Positions 17,439-30,181 of a stretch of 64,000 nucleotides of DNA are shown here, piece by piece (position 1 is the first letter of the stretch; the number at the start of each line of letters is the position of its first letter). The DNA is from Sphingomonadaceae bacterium (lineage in GTDB: Bacteria > Pseudomonadota > Alphaproteobacteria > Sphingomonadales > Sphingomonadaceae). The DNA lies in NCBI GenBank assembly GCA_027533105.1, contig JAPZTW010000001.1:231365-295364 (forward strand). The letters are read 5' to 3'. Made by a program: the position numbers and the translations under genes. The notes beneath the pieces were generated by a model. It was given only the letters and a program-made list of their open reading frames with translations. It did not search any database and was not told where the DNA came from.

Positions 17439-17672
17439 ATGAGCAACCAGAAACTCCACCTTGTGATGGGTGGTCGCGTCCGCGATCCCCAGACGCTTGA
17501 ATTCACCGAACTCGACAAGCTCGACCTCGTCGGGGTCTATGCGACCTATGCCGAAGCCGAAGAGGCCTGGCGCGACAAGGCCCAGCGCACGGTCGACGAT
17601 GCCGAAATGAAGTACGTGGTGGTGCACCTGCACCGCCTGCTCGAGCCGGAACAGCTCAAGCGGCCGGATTGA
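17439..17672 (+). CDS. DUF4170 domain protein
   Basis: The 77-residue soluble protein has LHLVMGGRVRDPQTLEF, then a DLVGVYATYAEAEEAWRDKAQRTVDDAEMKYVVVHLHRLL core, which I recognise as DUF4170, a small family found mostly in alphaproteobacteria. No function is known. A short hairpin (CTTGCG-CGAAA-CGCAAG, 17380-17396) lies before it. It is followed at once by a REP-like element that separates it from convergent greA. Confidence 0.8.
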   Translation: MSNQKLHLVMGGRVRDPQTLEFTELDKLDLVGVYATYAEAEEAWRDKAQRTVDDAEMKYVVVHLHRLLEPEQLKRPD

Positions 17673-17688
17673 GCGGCCATGGCCAACG

Positions 17689-17756
17689 CGTCGTCCCGGG
17701 CTCGACCCGGGACCGCTGGCCAGCACGCAGCGATCCCGGCCTGCGCCGGGATGACG
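17689..17756. repeat. REP-like intergenic palindrome, copy 1
   Basis: The left arm starts CGTCGTCCCGGG and ends GGGACCGCTG; the right arm starts CAGCGATCCCGG and ends GGGATGACG, pairing with the left over about 29 bases with a few mismatches. Related copies lie at 44471-44576, 50821-50902 and 51943-52031, always just after a stop codon. Here it sits between convergent DUF4170 and greA genes and may also end transcription. Confidence 0.75.
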
Positions 17757-17769
17757 CCAGCAAGACGGC

Positions 17770-18246
17770 TCAGATAAATTCGATCTTCTGGACGAGGTAG
17801 GACCGGTCACCCGCGGGCACGGTCACTTCGATCTCGTCATCCACCCGGCGGCCGATCAGGGCGCGGCCGAGCGGCGAGGCATAGCTGATCCGGCCCAGCT
17901 TGGCGTCCGCCTCATAGGGGCCGACGATCTGGTAGCGCACCGGCTTGTCGTCATCGTCGAGCAGGGTCACGGTCGCGCCGAAGATGATCTTGTCACCCGA
18001 AAGGGTCGTCGGATCGACGATCTGGGCGCGGCTCATCCGGTCCTCAAGGTCGGCAATCGCCGCCTCGACCTGGCCCTGGCGCTCCTTCGCGGCATGGTAT
18101 TCAGCGTTTTCCGACAGGTCGCCGTGGGCGCGCGCTTCCTCGATCGCGTCAACGATCCTGGGGCGCTCCTCACGCAGTGCCTTCAGCTCGGCGACCAGCC
18201 TTTCATAGCCTTCCGCCAGCATCGGCAGCTTTTCAACACTCGCCAT
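17770..18246 (-). CDS. greA: Transcription elongation factor GreA
   Basis: The 158-residue protein rescues backtracked RNA polymerase by stimulating transcript cleavage. The N-terminal coiled coil (about 1-75) carries the two acidic tip residues in [14 protein letters not shown]. The C-terminal FKBP-like domain (about 80-158) contains [28 protein letters not shown]. Length and sequence are standard. It lies downstream of carB on the same strand, 106 bases away, with a GC-rich hairpin (CCGCCCC/GGGGTGG, 18296-18314) in the gap, so it may have its own promoter. Confidence 0.97.
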   Translation of the reverse strand: MASVEKLPMLAEGYERLVAELKALREERPRIVDAIEEARAHGDLSENAEYHAAKERQGQVEAAIADLEDRMSRAQIVDPTTLSGDKIIFGATVTLLDDDDKPVRYQIVGPYEADAKLGRISYASPLGRALIGRRVDDEIEVTVPAGDRSYLVQKIEFI

Positions 18247-18352
18247 TATCGCCTCTTTCTCAACTTCATCCGGTGCAGCGACTAGAACCCTGTCCCGCCC
18301 CCCAGAGGGGTGGCAGGCCGCTCAGTCACGATGTCGGGGGAACGCCTGTTAC

Positions 18353-21300
18353 TCAACCATAATAGTCTTGCAGGCTGCGAACTTCAAGTTTCGCCCCCCG
18401 CAAGGCCGCAATCGCCTCTGCCGCGGCCACCGAAGCCGCCGCCGTGGTGAAGTAGGGCACCTTGCCGTTCAGCGCCGAAGCGCGGATCGACTGGCTGTCC
18501 TTCAGGCTCTGCCAGCCTTCGGTGGTGTTGAAGATCAGCGCCACTTCGCCATCGATGATCCGGTCAACGATATGCGGCCGCCCTTCGGCCACCTTGTTGA
18601 CCGGCTCCACCGGCAGGCCGGCTTCGGCGAGGTACCGCTGGGTGCCGCCGGTGGCAATGATGGTGAAGCCCAGCGCAACGAGGCGCTGCACCGCCGGCAG
18701 GATCACCGGCTTGTCGGTGTCCTTGACCGAAACGAACACCACCCCGCCCTGCGGCAGGCGCATCCCTGCGCCCAGCTGGGCCTTGGCGAAGGCGGTCGGG
18801 AAATCGGCATCGATCCCCATGACTTCGCCGGTCGATTTCATTTCCGGGCTGAGCACCGGATCGACGCCGGGGAAGCGGGCGAAGGGGAACACGGCTTCCT
18901 TGACCGCCATGTAATCGAATTCGCGCTTGAACGGCGGGAAAGTGGCCAGCTTTTCGCCCGCCATGACCCGCGCCGCAACCTTGGCCACCGGTTGGCCGAT
19001 CGCCTTGGCGACGAAAGGCACGGTGCGGCTGGCGCGCGGGTTCACCTCGATCAGGTAAACCTCGCCATCCTTGACCGCGAACTGCACGTTCATCAGCCCG
19101 CGCACATTGAGCCCGCGCGCCAGCAGATCGGCCTGACGTTCCATCTCGGCGACGATCTCGGCCGGCAGGCTGTAGGGCGGCAGGGTGCAGGCGGAATCGC
19201 CCGAGTGGATCCCGGCTTCCTCGATATGCTGCATCACACCCGCGACCACGACCTGATCGCCATCGCACAGCGCATCGACATCGCATTCGATCGCATCGCG
19301 CAGGTACTGGTCGATCAGGACCGGCGAATCCCCGGAAACCTGCACGGCGGTCGCGATGTAATCATCGAGCTGGGCTTCGGAATCGACGATTTCCATCGCC
19401 CGGCCACCCAGCACATAGCTGGGGCGCATCAGCACCGGATAACCGATCCGGTTGGCCACGGCGACGGCCTCATCCCGGCTGCGGGCGATGCCGTTGGCCG
19501 GCTGCTTCAGCTTCAGCTTGTTGACCAGCGCGGCAAACCGCTCGCGGTCTTCGGCGAGGTCAATCGCATCGGGCGAAGTGCCAAGGATCGGCACACCGTT
19601 GTCTTCCAGGGTCTGCGCGAGCTTCAGCGGGGTCTGCCCGCCGAACTGGACGATCACGCCCAGGAGCTGCCCCTTGCTCATTTCGACGCGCAGGATTTCC
19701 AGCACGTCCTCGCCGGTCAGCGGTTCGAAATAGAGCCGGTCGGACGTGTCATAGTCGGTCGAAACCGTCTCCGGGTTGCAGTTGACCATGATCGTTTCAT
19801 AGCCCGCCTCGGCCAGCGCAAAGCAGGCATGGACGCAGCAGTAATCGAACTCGATCCCCTGCCCGATCCGGTTCGGCCCGCCGCCCAGGATCACCACCTT
19901 CTTGGCGGTGGAAGGCGCGGCTTCGCACTCCGGCACGCCGAAGCTGGGGGCTTCATAGGTCGAGTACATGTAGGGCGTTACCGCCTCGAACTCGGCCGCG
20001 CAGGAATCGATCCGCTTGAACACCGGGTGGACGCCCAGCCGCTGGCGCAGCTCGCGCACTTCGTCCTCGCTGGTCGCACCGGCCATGGCGCGCAGGGCAT
20101 CGTGGAGCAGCCCCGAACGGCGCGCGGAGGTTTCCGCGAGGCCGCCCGCCACGCCGATCCCGCGCACGGCCAGCACCGCCAGCCGCTTGTCGGAAAAGCC
20201 CATCGCCTTCAGCCGGCGCAGGCCAGCTGCGTCGGTCGGCAGGCCATCTTCCATGATCCGCGCCTCTTCGGCGATGATTTCGTGAATGTGGCGCAGGAAC
20301 CAGGGATCGTAATGGGTAACCGCCTGGACTTCCTCGACCGTAAAGCCTTCGCGGAAGGCCTGGCCCACGATCAGCAGCCGGTCCGGCGTCTGTTTGGACA
20401 GCGCGGCAACGATGGCATCGCGGCCCGCCCCTTCAAGGTGCAGCACGCGATTGAAGCCATCTAGCCCGGTTTCGAGGCCGCGCAGCGCCTTTTGCAGCGA
20501 TTCCTTGAAGTTGCGGCCAATCGCCATGACCTCGCCCACCGACTTCATCGCGGTGGAGAGCAGCGGCTCGGCGCCCTTGAACTTTTCGAAGGCAAAGCGC
20601 GGGATCTTGGTGACAACGTAGTCGATGCTGGGCTCGAAGCTCGCCGGGGTGGCCCCGGTGATCTCGTTGGTCAGCTCGTCCAGCGTATAGCCCACCGCCA
20701 GCTTGGCGGCGACGCGGGCGATCGGGAAGCCGGTGGCCTTGGAGGCCAGGGCCGAGCTGCGCGAAACGCGCGGGTTCATCTCGATCACGATCAGGCGGCC
20801 ATCCCTGGGATTGACCGCGAACTGCACGTTGGAACCGCCGGTTTCGACACCGATCTCGCGCAGCACGGCAATCGAGGCCGAGCGCATGATCTGGTATTCC
20901 TTGTCGGTCAGCGTCAGCGCCGGGGCGACGGTTATCGAATCCCCGGTGTGGACGCCCATCGGATCGACGTTCTCGATCGAGCAGATGATGATGGCATTGT
21001 CGTTCCGGTCGCGGACGACTTCCATCTCGTATTCCTTCCAGCCGAGCAGCGATTCCTCGATCAGGACTTCGTTTGTAGGGCTGGCATCGAGGCCGGTGCG
21101 GACGATATGCTCGAACTCGGCCTTGTTATAGGCAACGCCGCCGCCCGTGCCGCCCAGGGTAAAGCTGGGGCGGATGATCGCGGGCAGGCCGGTGCGTTCC
21201 AGCACCGCAAAGGCTTCCTCGACCGTGTGGGCAATGCCGCTGCGGGCGGATTCGAGCCCGATCTTGGTCATCGCCTCGCGGAACCGCATCCGGTCCTCGG

Positions 21301-21676
21301 CCTTGTCGATCGCATCGGCATCGGCGCCGATCATCTTGACGCCGAACTTCTCCAGCGTGCCATCGTTGAACAGCGCCAGCGCGGTGTTCAGCGCGGTCTG
21401 CCCGCCCATAGTGGGCAGGACGGCATCGGGCCGCTCCTTCTCGATGATTCGGGCGACAATCTCGGGCGTGATCGGCTCGATATAGGTTGCGTCGGCGAAT
21501 TCCGGATCGGTCATGATCGTCGCCGGGTTCGAGTTGACCAGGATCACCCGGTACCCCTCTTCCTTCAGCGCCTTGATCGCCTGGGTTCCGGAATAGTCGA
21601 ACTCGCAGGCCTGGCCGATAATGATCGGCCCGGCACCAATGACGAGGATCGAGGAGATGTCAGTGCGCTTCGGCAT
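18353..21676 (-). CDS. carB: Carbamoyl-phosphate synthase large subunit
   Basis: The 1107-residue enzyme makes carbamoyl phosphate for arginine and pyrimidines. It shows the two homologous ATP-grasp halves (about 1-400 and 560-940), each with a GGGxNRIGQG or [17 protein letters not shown] start and an [18 protein letters not shown] or [18 protein letters not shown] metal loop. The C-terminal allosteric domain ends the protein (about 950-1107). It overlaps carA by one base of the ATGA type (21676), so both subunits are coupled. It is a little longer than the E. coli enzyme, as usual in alphaproteobacteria. Confidence 0.98.
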   Translation of the reverse strand: MPKRTDISSILVIGAGPIIIGQACEFDYSGTQAIKALKEEGYRVILVNSNPATIMTDPEFADATYIEPITPEIVARIIEKERPDAVLPTMGGQTALNTALALFNDGTLEKFGVKMIGADADAIDKAEDRMRFREAMTKIGLESARSGIAHTVEEAFAVLERTGLPAIIRPSFTLGGTGGGVAYNKAEFEHIVRTGLDASPTNEVLIEESLLGWKEYEMEVVRDRNDNAIIICSIENVDPMGVHTGDSITVAPALTLTDKEYQIMRSASIAVLREIGVETGGSNVQFAVNPRDGRLIVIEMNPRVSRSSALASKATGFPIARVAAKLAVGYTLDELTNEITGATPASFEPSIDYVVTKIPRFAFEKFKGAEPLLSTAMKSVGEVMAIGRNFKESLQKALRGLETGLDGFNRVLHLEGAGRDAIVAALSKQTPDRLLIVGQAFREGFTVEEVQAVTHYDPWFLRHIHEIIAEEARIMEDGLPTDAAGLRRLKAMGFSDKRLAVLAVRGIGVAGGLAETSARRSGLLHDALRAMAGATSEDEVRELRQRLGVHPVFKRIDSCAAEFEAVTPYMYSTYEAPSFGVPECEAAPSTAKKVVILGGGPNRIGQGIEFDYCCVHACFALAEAGYETIMVNCNPETVSTDYDTSDRLYFEPLTGEDVLEILRVEMSKGQLLGVIVQFGGQTPLKLAQTLEDNGVPILGTSPDAIDLAEDRERFAALVNKLKLKQPANGIARSRDEAVAVANRIGYPVLMRPSYVLGGRAMEIVDSEAQLDDYIATAVQVSGDSPVLIDQYLRDAIECDVDALCDGDQVVVAGVMQHIEEAGIHSGDSACTLPPYSLPAEIVAEMERQADLLARGLNVRGLMNVQFAVKDGEVYLIEVNPRASRTVPFVAKAIGQPVAKVAARVMAGEKLATFPPFKREFDYMAVKEAVFPFARFPGVDPVLSPEMKSTGEVMGIDADFPTAFAKAQLGAGMRLPQGGVVFVSVKDTDKPVILPAVQRLVALGFTIIATGGTQRYLAEAGLPVEPVNKVAEGRPHIVDRIIDGEVALIFNTTEGWQSLKDSQSIRASALNGKVPYFTTAAASVAAAEAIAALRGAKLEVRSLQDYYG

Positions 21677-22842
21677 CAGGCGAGGCTCTCGATGAATTTC
21701 TGGAAAAGATAGAAGCTGTCCATCGGACCGGGTGATGCCTCAGGGTGATACTGCACCCCGAAGGCCTTCTTGCCCTTGATCGCGATGCCGCAGTTCGAAC
21801 CGTCGAACAGCGAAACGTGGGTTTCCTCGACATTGTCCGGCAGCGCGGTGTTATCGACCGCGAACCCGTGGTTCATCGAGGTGATTTCCACCACGCCGTC
21901 TTCCAGCCGCTTGACCGGATGGTTCGCGCCGCGGTGGCCCTGGTGCATCTTGGTGGTCTTCGCACCCGCCGCGAGGGCCAGCATCTGGTGGCCGAGACAA
22001 ATCCCGAACAGCGGAATGTCGCGCTCCAGCAGGCCCTGGATCACCGGGACGGCATAGGCCCCGGTCGCCGCCGGATCGCCCGGACCGTTGGAGAGGAACA
22101 CCCCGTCCGGCTCCAGCGCCAGCACGCCATCGAGCGGCGTCTGCGCGGGCACGACAGTCACCTTGGCCCCGGCCTTCACCAGGTTGCGGAAGATATTGTC
22201 CTTCGCGCCATAGTCGATCGCGACCACGTGGGGCCGCTTGTCATGCGGCGAGCGGGCATAACCCTTGCCCAGCGACCAGACCCCGCCTTCCCAGTTCTCG
22301 ATCTCCTCGCGGCTGACCACCCGGGCGAGGTCCATGCCTTCCAGCCCCGGCCAGTCCCTGGCGCGCTTGACCAGCGCGGGAATGTCGAATTTGCCCGAAG
22401 GCTCATGCGCGATCACCGCGTTGGGCGCGCCGGAGAGGCGGATGCGGCGGGTCAGCGCGCGGGTATCGATGCCCGAAAGGCCGATCTTGCCCTTGCCCGC
22501 CAGCCAATCGCCAAAGGTGCCTTCGGAGCGGAAGTTGCTGGGCGCGGTCACATCCTCGCGCACCACGCAGCCCACCGCGCCATCGACCTTGGCCTCAAGA
22601 TCTTCCTCGTTCACGCCCACATTGCCGATGTGCGGGAAGGTGAAGGTGACGATCTGCCCGGCATAGCTGGGGTCGGTCATCACTTCCTGGTAGCCGGTCA
22701 TCGCGGTGTTGAAGCAGACTTCGCCCACGGCAGCGCCGGTGGCGCCGAAGCCGTGGCCCCACAGCACGGTGCCATCGGCGAGCACAAGGACTCCCGTCGC
22801 ACCCTGCGGTTGGGGTGCGTGCGAAGAGGCGGCGTCGGCCAT
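21676..22842 (-). CDS. carA: Carbamoyl-phosphate synthase small subunit (glutamine amidotransferase)
   Basis: The 388-residue subunit hydrolyses glutamine to feed ammonia to CarB. The N-terminal domain has [28 protein letters not shown]. The class I amidotransferase domain shows the nucleophile loop [15 protein letters not shown] and the catalytic His and Glu near [11 protein letters not shown]. The start at 22842 is followed by a short polar extension before the conserved region. It is the first gene of the carAB operon; a candidate promoter lies about 50 bases upstream. Confidence 0.98.
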   Translation of the reverse strand: MADAASSHAPQPQGATGVLVLADGTVLWGHGFGATGAAVGEVCFNTAMTGYQEVMTDPSYAGQIVTFTFPHIGNVGVNEEDLEAKVDGAVGCVVREDVTAPSNFRSEGTFGDWLAGKGKIGLSGIDTRALTRRIRLSGAPNAVIAHEPSGKFDIPALVKRARDWPGLEGMDLARVVSREEIENWEGGVWSLGKGYARSPHDKRPHVVAIDYGAKDNIFRNLVKAGAKVTVVPAQTPLDGVLALEPDGVFLSNGPGDPAATGAYAVPVIQGLLERDIPLFGICLGHQMLALAAGAKTTKMHQGHRGANHPVKRLEDGVVEITSMNHGFAVDNTALPDNVEETHVSLFDGSNCGIAIKGKKAFGVQYHPEASPGPMDSFYLFQKFIESLA

Positions 22843-22892
22843 GGGGAGGCGCTCCGAAATTAGGGGTTTCCAGCAATGTCGCTAAGACGCCG

Positions 22893-22921
22893 CCGCTAGA
22901 CCCCTCACCCCCCAGCGTCAA
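22893..22921 (-). promoter_or_regulatory. Candidate carA promoter
   Basis: On the minus strand TTGACG (22921-22916) and TAGCGG (22898-22893) are separated by exactly 17 bases, about 50 bases before the carA ATG. The -10 hexamer is poor by E. coli standards but resembles those proposed here for rpsD and ilvB. Confidence 0.4.
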
Positions 22922-22992
22922 CCTATGAAAGGCGGAAAATTCCGGCTAGGCGCGTTCTTTCCCCAATCCTCGCCAGAATACCGAGAGAGACC

Positions 22993-23445
22993 ATGTTGAG
23001 AGACACCATCAAGGCCGCCCAGATCGAAGCCATGAAGGCGGGCGACAAGGGCCGCCTGGCCGCCGTCCGCCTGATCCTGGCCAAGCTGAAGGACAAGGAT
23101 ATCGAACTGCGCACAGCGGCAAACGTGCCGGATGACGATGTGATCGTCACCGACGTGCTCCAGAAAATGGCCAAGCAGCGCCGCGAATCGATCACGCTTT
23201 ACGAACAGGGCGGACGGCAGGAGCTGGCCGAGATCGAAAAGGCCGAACTGGCCGTGATCGAAACCTTCCTGCCCCAGCAGATGGGCGAAGACGAAGTGAA
23301 GGCCGCCATCGCCGCGATCATCGCCGAAACCGGCGCCGAGGGCATGAAGGACATGGGCAAGGTCGTCGGCGCGCTGAAGGCGAAGCACGGCACGCAGCTC
23401 GACATGGGCAAGGCCAGCGGGCTGGTGAAGGCGGCGCTGGGCTGA
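22993..23445 (+). CDS. GatB/YqeY domain protein
   Basis: The 150-residue helical protein matches the YqeY family: MLRDTIKAAQIEAMKAGDKGRLAAVRLILAKLKDKDIE, then a QRRESITLYEQGGRQELAEIEKAELAVIETFLPQQM stretch and a C-terminal GKVVGALKAKHG. This domain is related to the tRNA-binding tail of the GatB amidotransferase subunit; its own role is unclear. In many alphaproteobacteria it lies between carA and dnaG, as here. A GAGAGA ribosome binding site precedes the ATG. Confidence 0.9.
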   Translation: MLRDTIKAAQIEAMKAGDKGRLAAVRLILAKLKDKDIELRTAANVPDDDVIVTDVLQKMAKQRRESITLYEQGGRQELAEIEKAELAVIETFLPQQMGEDEVKAAIAAIIAETGAEGMKDMGKVVGALKAKHGTQLDMGKASGLVKAALG

Positions 23446-23453
23446 ACTTGTTT

Positions 23454-23598
23454 CTCACGCAAAGACGCGAAGACGCGAAGAGGCTGCGCATCACGGCAAA
23501 GCCGCGTCAGCTTTCAATGGCGGAGAACCGGCAAGCGAGATTTGAAGCGGACCCTTGGTCTGAACCAACCTCTTGGCGTCTTCGCGTCTTTGCGTGAG
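23454..23598. repeat. Long inverted repeat in the yqeY-dnaG gap
   Basis: Arms at 23454-23482 and 23570-23598 pair over 29 bases with one mismatch; each arm contains the direct steps AAGACGCGAAGACGCG. The 87 bases between them hold no gene. Similar CACGCAAAGACGCGAAG palindromes are scattered in many bacterial genomes as short non-autonomous elements. It may also act as a terminator for yqeY, but it has no T-run. Confidence 0.75.
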
Positions 23599-23691
23599 TA
23601 TCCTCAATTCGCGCCTTTGCGAGCATAAATGCAAGGTCGATATCCCCGCCCTCGTCCTCGACTCAAGGCGCATCCCGCGCAATAGAAGCGC

Positions 23692-25559
23692 ATGGCTCTA
23701 ACCCCCCAATGGCTTGATGAACTGCGCGCCCGGGTGACGCTGTCCAGCGTCATTGGCCGGACCACGCGGCTGACCAAGGCGGGGCATGAGTTCAAGGCCT
23801 GCTGCCCGTTCCACAACGAAAAGAGCCCCAGCTTCACGGTCAACGACCAGAAAGGGTTCTACCACTGCTTCGGCTGCGGCGCGCATGGCGATGTGATCCG
23901 CTGGATGACCGACCAGCGCGGGCTGTCGTTCATGGACGCGGTGAAGGAACTGGCGAGCGAGGCCGGGCTGGAAGTCCCCGCCCCCGATCCGCGCGCTGCC
24001 AAGGCGGCCGAACAGCGCGATACCCTGCACGATGTGATGAAGGCGACGCAGGACTGGTTCGTGAGGCAATTGGCGGGGCCGGAAGGCGAGAAGGCCCGCG
24101 CCTATCTCGCCACGCGCGGCTTCGATGCCCACACCGTCCAGCGGTTTGGCTTTGGCTATGCTCCCGAAGGGCGGCAGGCGCTGAAAGCCGCGCTCAAGGA
24201 CGTGCCCGAGGACAAGCTGATCGAGGCGGGTCTGCGGATCGCCGTTGACGACAAGGAACCCTATGACCGGTTCCGCGGCCGCCTGATGCTGCCGATCGAG
24301 GATGCGCGCGGGCGGGTGATCGCCTTTGGCGGGCGGATTCTCGATGCCCAGAAGACCGATGCCCCCAAGTACCTGAACTCACCCGACACGCCTTTGTTCG
24401 ACAAGGGCCGCACGCTTTACAACCTCCACCGCGCCGGGCCGGCGAGCCGCCAGACCGGGCGGATCGTCGTGGTCGAAGGCTATATGGATGTGATCGCGCT
24501 GGCGGCGGCGGGGATTGCCGATGCGGTCGCCCCGCTCGGCACGGCGCTGACCGAGCGGCAGATCGAGCTGCTGTGGCGGCTGGTCGAGACCCCGATCCTC
24601 TGTTTCGATGGCGATGCCGCCGGGCAGCGCGCGGCGATGCGGGCCATCGCCCGCGCCCTGCCGATGCTGCGCCCGGCGCACTCCTTGCGGATCGTCCGCC
24701 TGCCCGCCGGGCTCGATCCCGATGACCTGATCAAGCAGCGCGGTGTGGCGGCACTCGATGCCCTGCTGGCCGATGCCCGCCCGCTGGTGGAAGTGCTGTG
24801 GGAACACGAACGCGATGCCCAGCCGCTCCATACCCCGGAAGACAAGGCCGGGCTGAAGGCGCGGCTGCTGGCCCATGTCGAAACCATTGCCGATCGCGAT
24901 ATCCAGGCGCTGTACCGGCGCGAGCTGCTGGAAAAGTTCTCCGCCTTCGCCTTTCCCCGGCGTGAGCAACGCGAATGGCGACCGGGCGAATGGAAGCCGG
25001 GGGGCGCGGCTCGACCGGGGAGCCGCGCCCTGCCGCGTCCGACGGGCCGCACCCGGCGCCAGACCCCGCCGCGCGATGGCCTGTCGGCGGCGGTCCTGGC
25101 CGGTTTGATCCGCTTTCCCGCCGAACTGGCGCTCCACGCCGATGCCCTGGCCACGGCCCCGCTGGCCGACCCACGCTTTGAAGCCTTGATTGATGCCTTC
25201 GAGTCCGGGGAAGCGCTTGAAAGCGCGGCAATCGCTCCCATATTGGCCAGCCGGGGCTTGGCGGCTCCGGCTCCGGAGGAATATGCGGACCTGCGCTTCG
25301 GCTTTCTGGGCGATGTAATCCCGGAAGACCAGGCTCGGTCCGAACTGGCCCAGGCCATCGGCCTGCTGGTCGAACGGCCCGCGCTCGAAGCCGCTCTGGC
25401 CGAGGCGACCAGGCGGTTCGAAGCGGACCTTTCCGAGGGGGCTTATGCCGAACAGCAGCGGCTGTTGAAGAGAAAGCTGGAATTCGATGCGCGCTTGCGG
25501 CAAATGGCCAGCGCGCGAGCGGGGGTGGCGCCAGCCTCACCTGCCAAACCAATGGCGGA

Positions 25560-25563
<4 letters not shown>
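23692..25563 (+). CDS. dnaG: DNA primase
   Basis: The 623-residue enzyme makes RNA primers at the replication fork. The N-terminal zinc finger is [11 protein letters not shown] with a later [12 protein letters not shown] (about residues 38-65). The RNA polymerase domain follows (about 115-340, with a TOPRIM motif [11 protein letters not shown] and [12 protein letters not shown]). The C-terminal helicase-binding part is diverse, with a basic Pro/Arg linker at about 425-462. It overlaps rpoD by 4 bases (ATGA), the standard macromolecular synthesis operon order in this group, though rpsU is not adjacent here. Confidence 0.97.
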
Positions 25564-27581
<2,018 letters not shown>

Positions 27582-27589
27582 CGCAATTT

Positions 27590-27620
27590 GCGGCGGGGCA
27601 TCGCTTGCGGTTCCCGCCGC
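27590..27620 (+). terminator. Likely rpoD terminator hairpin
   Basis: GCGGCGGG (27590-27597) and CCCGCCGC (27613-27620) pair perfectly around a 15-base loop, 8 bases after the rpoD stop. There is no clear T-run. The -35 element proposed for rpiB lies in the loop. Confidence 0.5.
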
Positions 27621-27633
27621 CAAAGCTTATAGG
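27605..27633 (+). promoter_or_regulatory. Candidate rpiB-glyA promoter
   Basis: TTGCGG (27605-27610) and TATAGG (27628-27633) are 17 bases apart. A transcript starting about 7 bases later would begin at about 27640, exactly at the first pairing base of the ZTP aptamer, which supports the call. Confidence 0.5.
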
Positions 27634-27640
27634 GCCGTCG

Positions 27641-27709
27641 TCCACGTAACTGACGAGTCAGGCGGATCACCGCCGGGGAGCGTGGATGTAGCTGCCGCTC
27701 GTCTGGGCA
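27641..27709 (+). ncRNA. ZTP (pfl) riboswitch
   Basis: The outer stem TCCACG (27641-27646) / CGTGGA (27681-27686) encloses AACTGACGAG and the hairpin GGCGG-ATCA-CCGCC (27661-27674), followed by GGGGAG. The 3' part has GCCGCTCGTCTGGGCA. GACGAG (27652-27657) is fully complementary to CTCGTC (27698-27703), which is the pseudoknot of this riboswitch class. The order of conserved blocks matches the ZTP aptamer as I know it. It precedes rpiB-glyA; glyA is a classic ZTP target, since ZTP/ZMP signals shortage of 10-formyl-tetrahydrofolate. Confidence 0.85.
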
Positions 27710-27733
27710 CCCTCACAAACCCTATGGTGTGCC

Positions 27734-28171
27734 ATGCGTATTGCGATCGCATCTGATCACGCTGCCGTCGACCTCAAGGCCGAACTGCGCGAGTATCTGA
27801 TCCAGCTGGGTCATGAAGTGGCCGATCTTGGCCCGGACACCGCCGACCGAGTGGACTATCCCGACTATGGCTACCTGCTCGCCGCGGTCGTCGCCGATGG
27901 CACGGCCGAACGCGGTGTGGCGCTGTGCGGGTCTGGCATCGGCATTTCGATCGCGGTCAACCGCAACCCCGCCTGCCGCGCGGCGCTGGTCTCCGAGCCG
28001 CTTTCCGCCGCCCTCGCGCGCGAGCACAACGACGCCAATGTCATTGCCATGGGCGCCCGCCTGACCGGGCCAGACATGGCCAAAGCCTGTCTTGACGCCT
28101 TCCTTTCCACCAGCTTTGGCGGCGGTCGTCACGGTCCCCGTGTCGACAAGCTCTCCAATCCGCCCGCCTGA
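27734..28171 (+). CDS. rpiB: Ribose 5-phosphate isomerase B
   Basis: The 145-residue enzyme interconverts ribose 5-phosphate and ribulose 5-phosphate. It shows IASDHAAVDLK at the N-terminus, the catalytic Cys65 in ALCGSGIGISIAVNR, and HNDANVIAMGARL, all typical of RpiB. It is first in the operon behind the ZTP riboswitch, with glyA 12 bases later. No Shine-Dalgarno sequence is visible before the ATG; the bases GTGCC just before it can pair with GGCAC at the aptamer end, which may be the regulated step. Confidence 0.95.
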   Translation: MRIAIASDHAAVDLKAELREYLIQLGHEVADLGPDTADRVDYPDYGYLLAAVVADGTAERGVALCGSGIGISIAVNRNPACRAALVSEPLSAALAREHNDANVIAMGARLTGPDMAKACLDAFLSTSFGGGRHGPRVDKLSNPPA

Positions 28172-28183
28172 GGAGCCCTGCCA

Positions 28184-29497
<1,314 letters not shown>

Positions 29498-29500
29498 GCC

Positions 29501-29716
29501 ATGACCGATCCGAACAAGGGCAATGACCTGATCAGCGATGCGCGTGACGAAATCGTCGGCATGGGCAAGCAGGGCATGGCCCACCCCTCGACCAAGCCGG
29601 TGCTGACCGGCGCGGCGATCGGTGCAGTCGCCGGGGCCGTGCTGCCAGTGGTGTCGTGGCCGATCGGGCTGCTCGCGGGCGCGGGCTTCATGCTGTACAA
29701 GAGGCTGCGCCCTTGA
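29501..29716 (+). CDS. Small membrane protein between glyA and nrdR
   Basis: The 71-residue protein has a polar N-terminal half and a glycine/alanine-rich hydrophobic segment with a Pro break (about 37-66, [13 protein letters not shown] then [10 protein letters not shown]), ending KRLRP. It starts 3 bases after the glyA stop and its stop codon overlaps the TTG start of nrdR. Its position in the operon and reasonable codon use suggest it is real. I do not recognise the family. Confidence 0.7.
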   Translation: MTDPNKGNDLISDARDEIVGMGKQGMAHPSTKPVLTGAAIGAVAGAVLPVVSWPIGLLAGAGFMLYKRLRP

Positions 29717-30174
29717 GGTGCCCATTTTGTGCGCATGACAATAGCCAGGTAAAGGATTCTCGGCCCACCGAGGATAACACCGCGATCCGTCGTCGCCGCC
29801 AGTGCGAGGGTTGCGGCGCGCGCTTCACCACTTTCGAACGCGTTCAGCTGCGCGAGATCACCGTCGTGAAGTCGGGCGATAAGCGCGAGCCGTTCGACCG
29901 GGCCAAGATCGAACAGTCGGTCGCCCTCGCCTGCCGCAAGCGCGGCATCGGGCAGGAGCGGCTCGACCAGCTGGTTTCCGGCATCCAGCGCCAGGTCGAA
30001 ACCCTGGGCGATGCCGAAGTCAGCGCCAAGCAGATCGGCGAAATGGTGATGGACGGCCTGCGCCAGCTCGATTCGGTCGCCTATATCCGCTTCGCCTCGG
30101 TCTATCGCGATTTCAGCGAAGCCCGCGATTTCGAGGAATTCGCCAGCGCGGTCCAGGATGCCGGAAAGAGCTGA
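29713..30174 (+). CDS. nrdR: Transcriptional repressor NrdR
   Basis: The 153-residue regulator senses dATP/ATP and represses ribonucleotide reductase genes. The TTG at 29713 is the right start because NrdR begins MRCPFC and that reading frame gives it at once; TTG overlaps the stop of the previous gene (TTGA). The zinc ribbon is CPFC with a later QCEGCGARF, and the ATP-cone follows (about 49-139, [27 protein letters not shown]). nrdR next to glyA and rpiB is a common alphaproteobacterial order. Confidence 0.97.
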   Translation: MRCPFCAHDNSQVKDSRPTEDNTAIRRRRQCEGCGARFTTFERVQLREITVVKSGDKREPFDRAKIEQSVALACRKRGIGQERLDQLVSGIQRQVETLGDAEVSAKQIGEMVMDGLRQLDSVAYIRFASVYRDFSEARDFEEFASAVQDAGKS

Positions 30175-30181
30175 GACCGCC

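Noticed and set aside
18368..20464. 698-codon plus-strand frame inside carB
   Set aside because: His/Arg/Asp-rich composition of an antisense frame; carB on the other strand is fully conserved over the whole region.
23454..23598. Start of a CRISPR array
   Set aside because: There are only two units, in inverted orientation, with a single 87-base interval.
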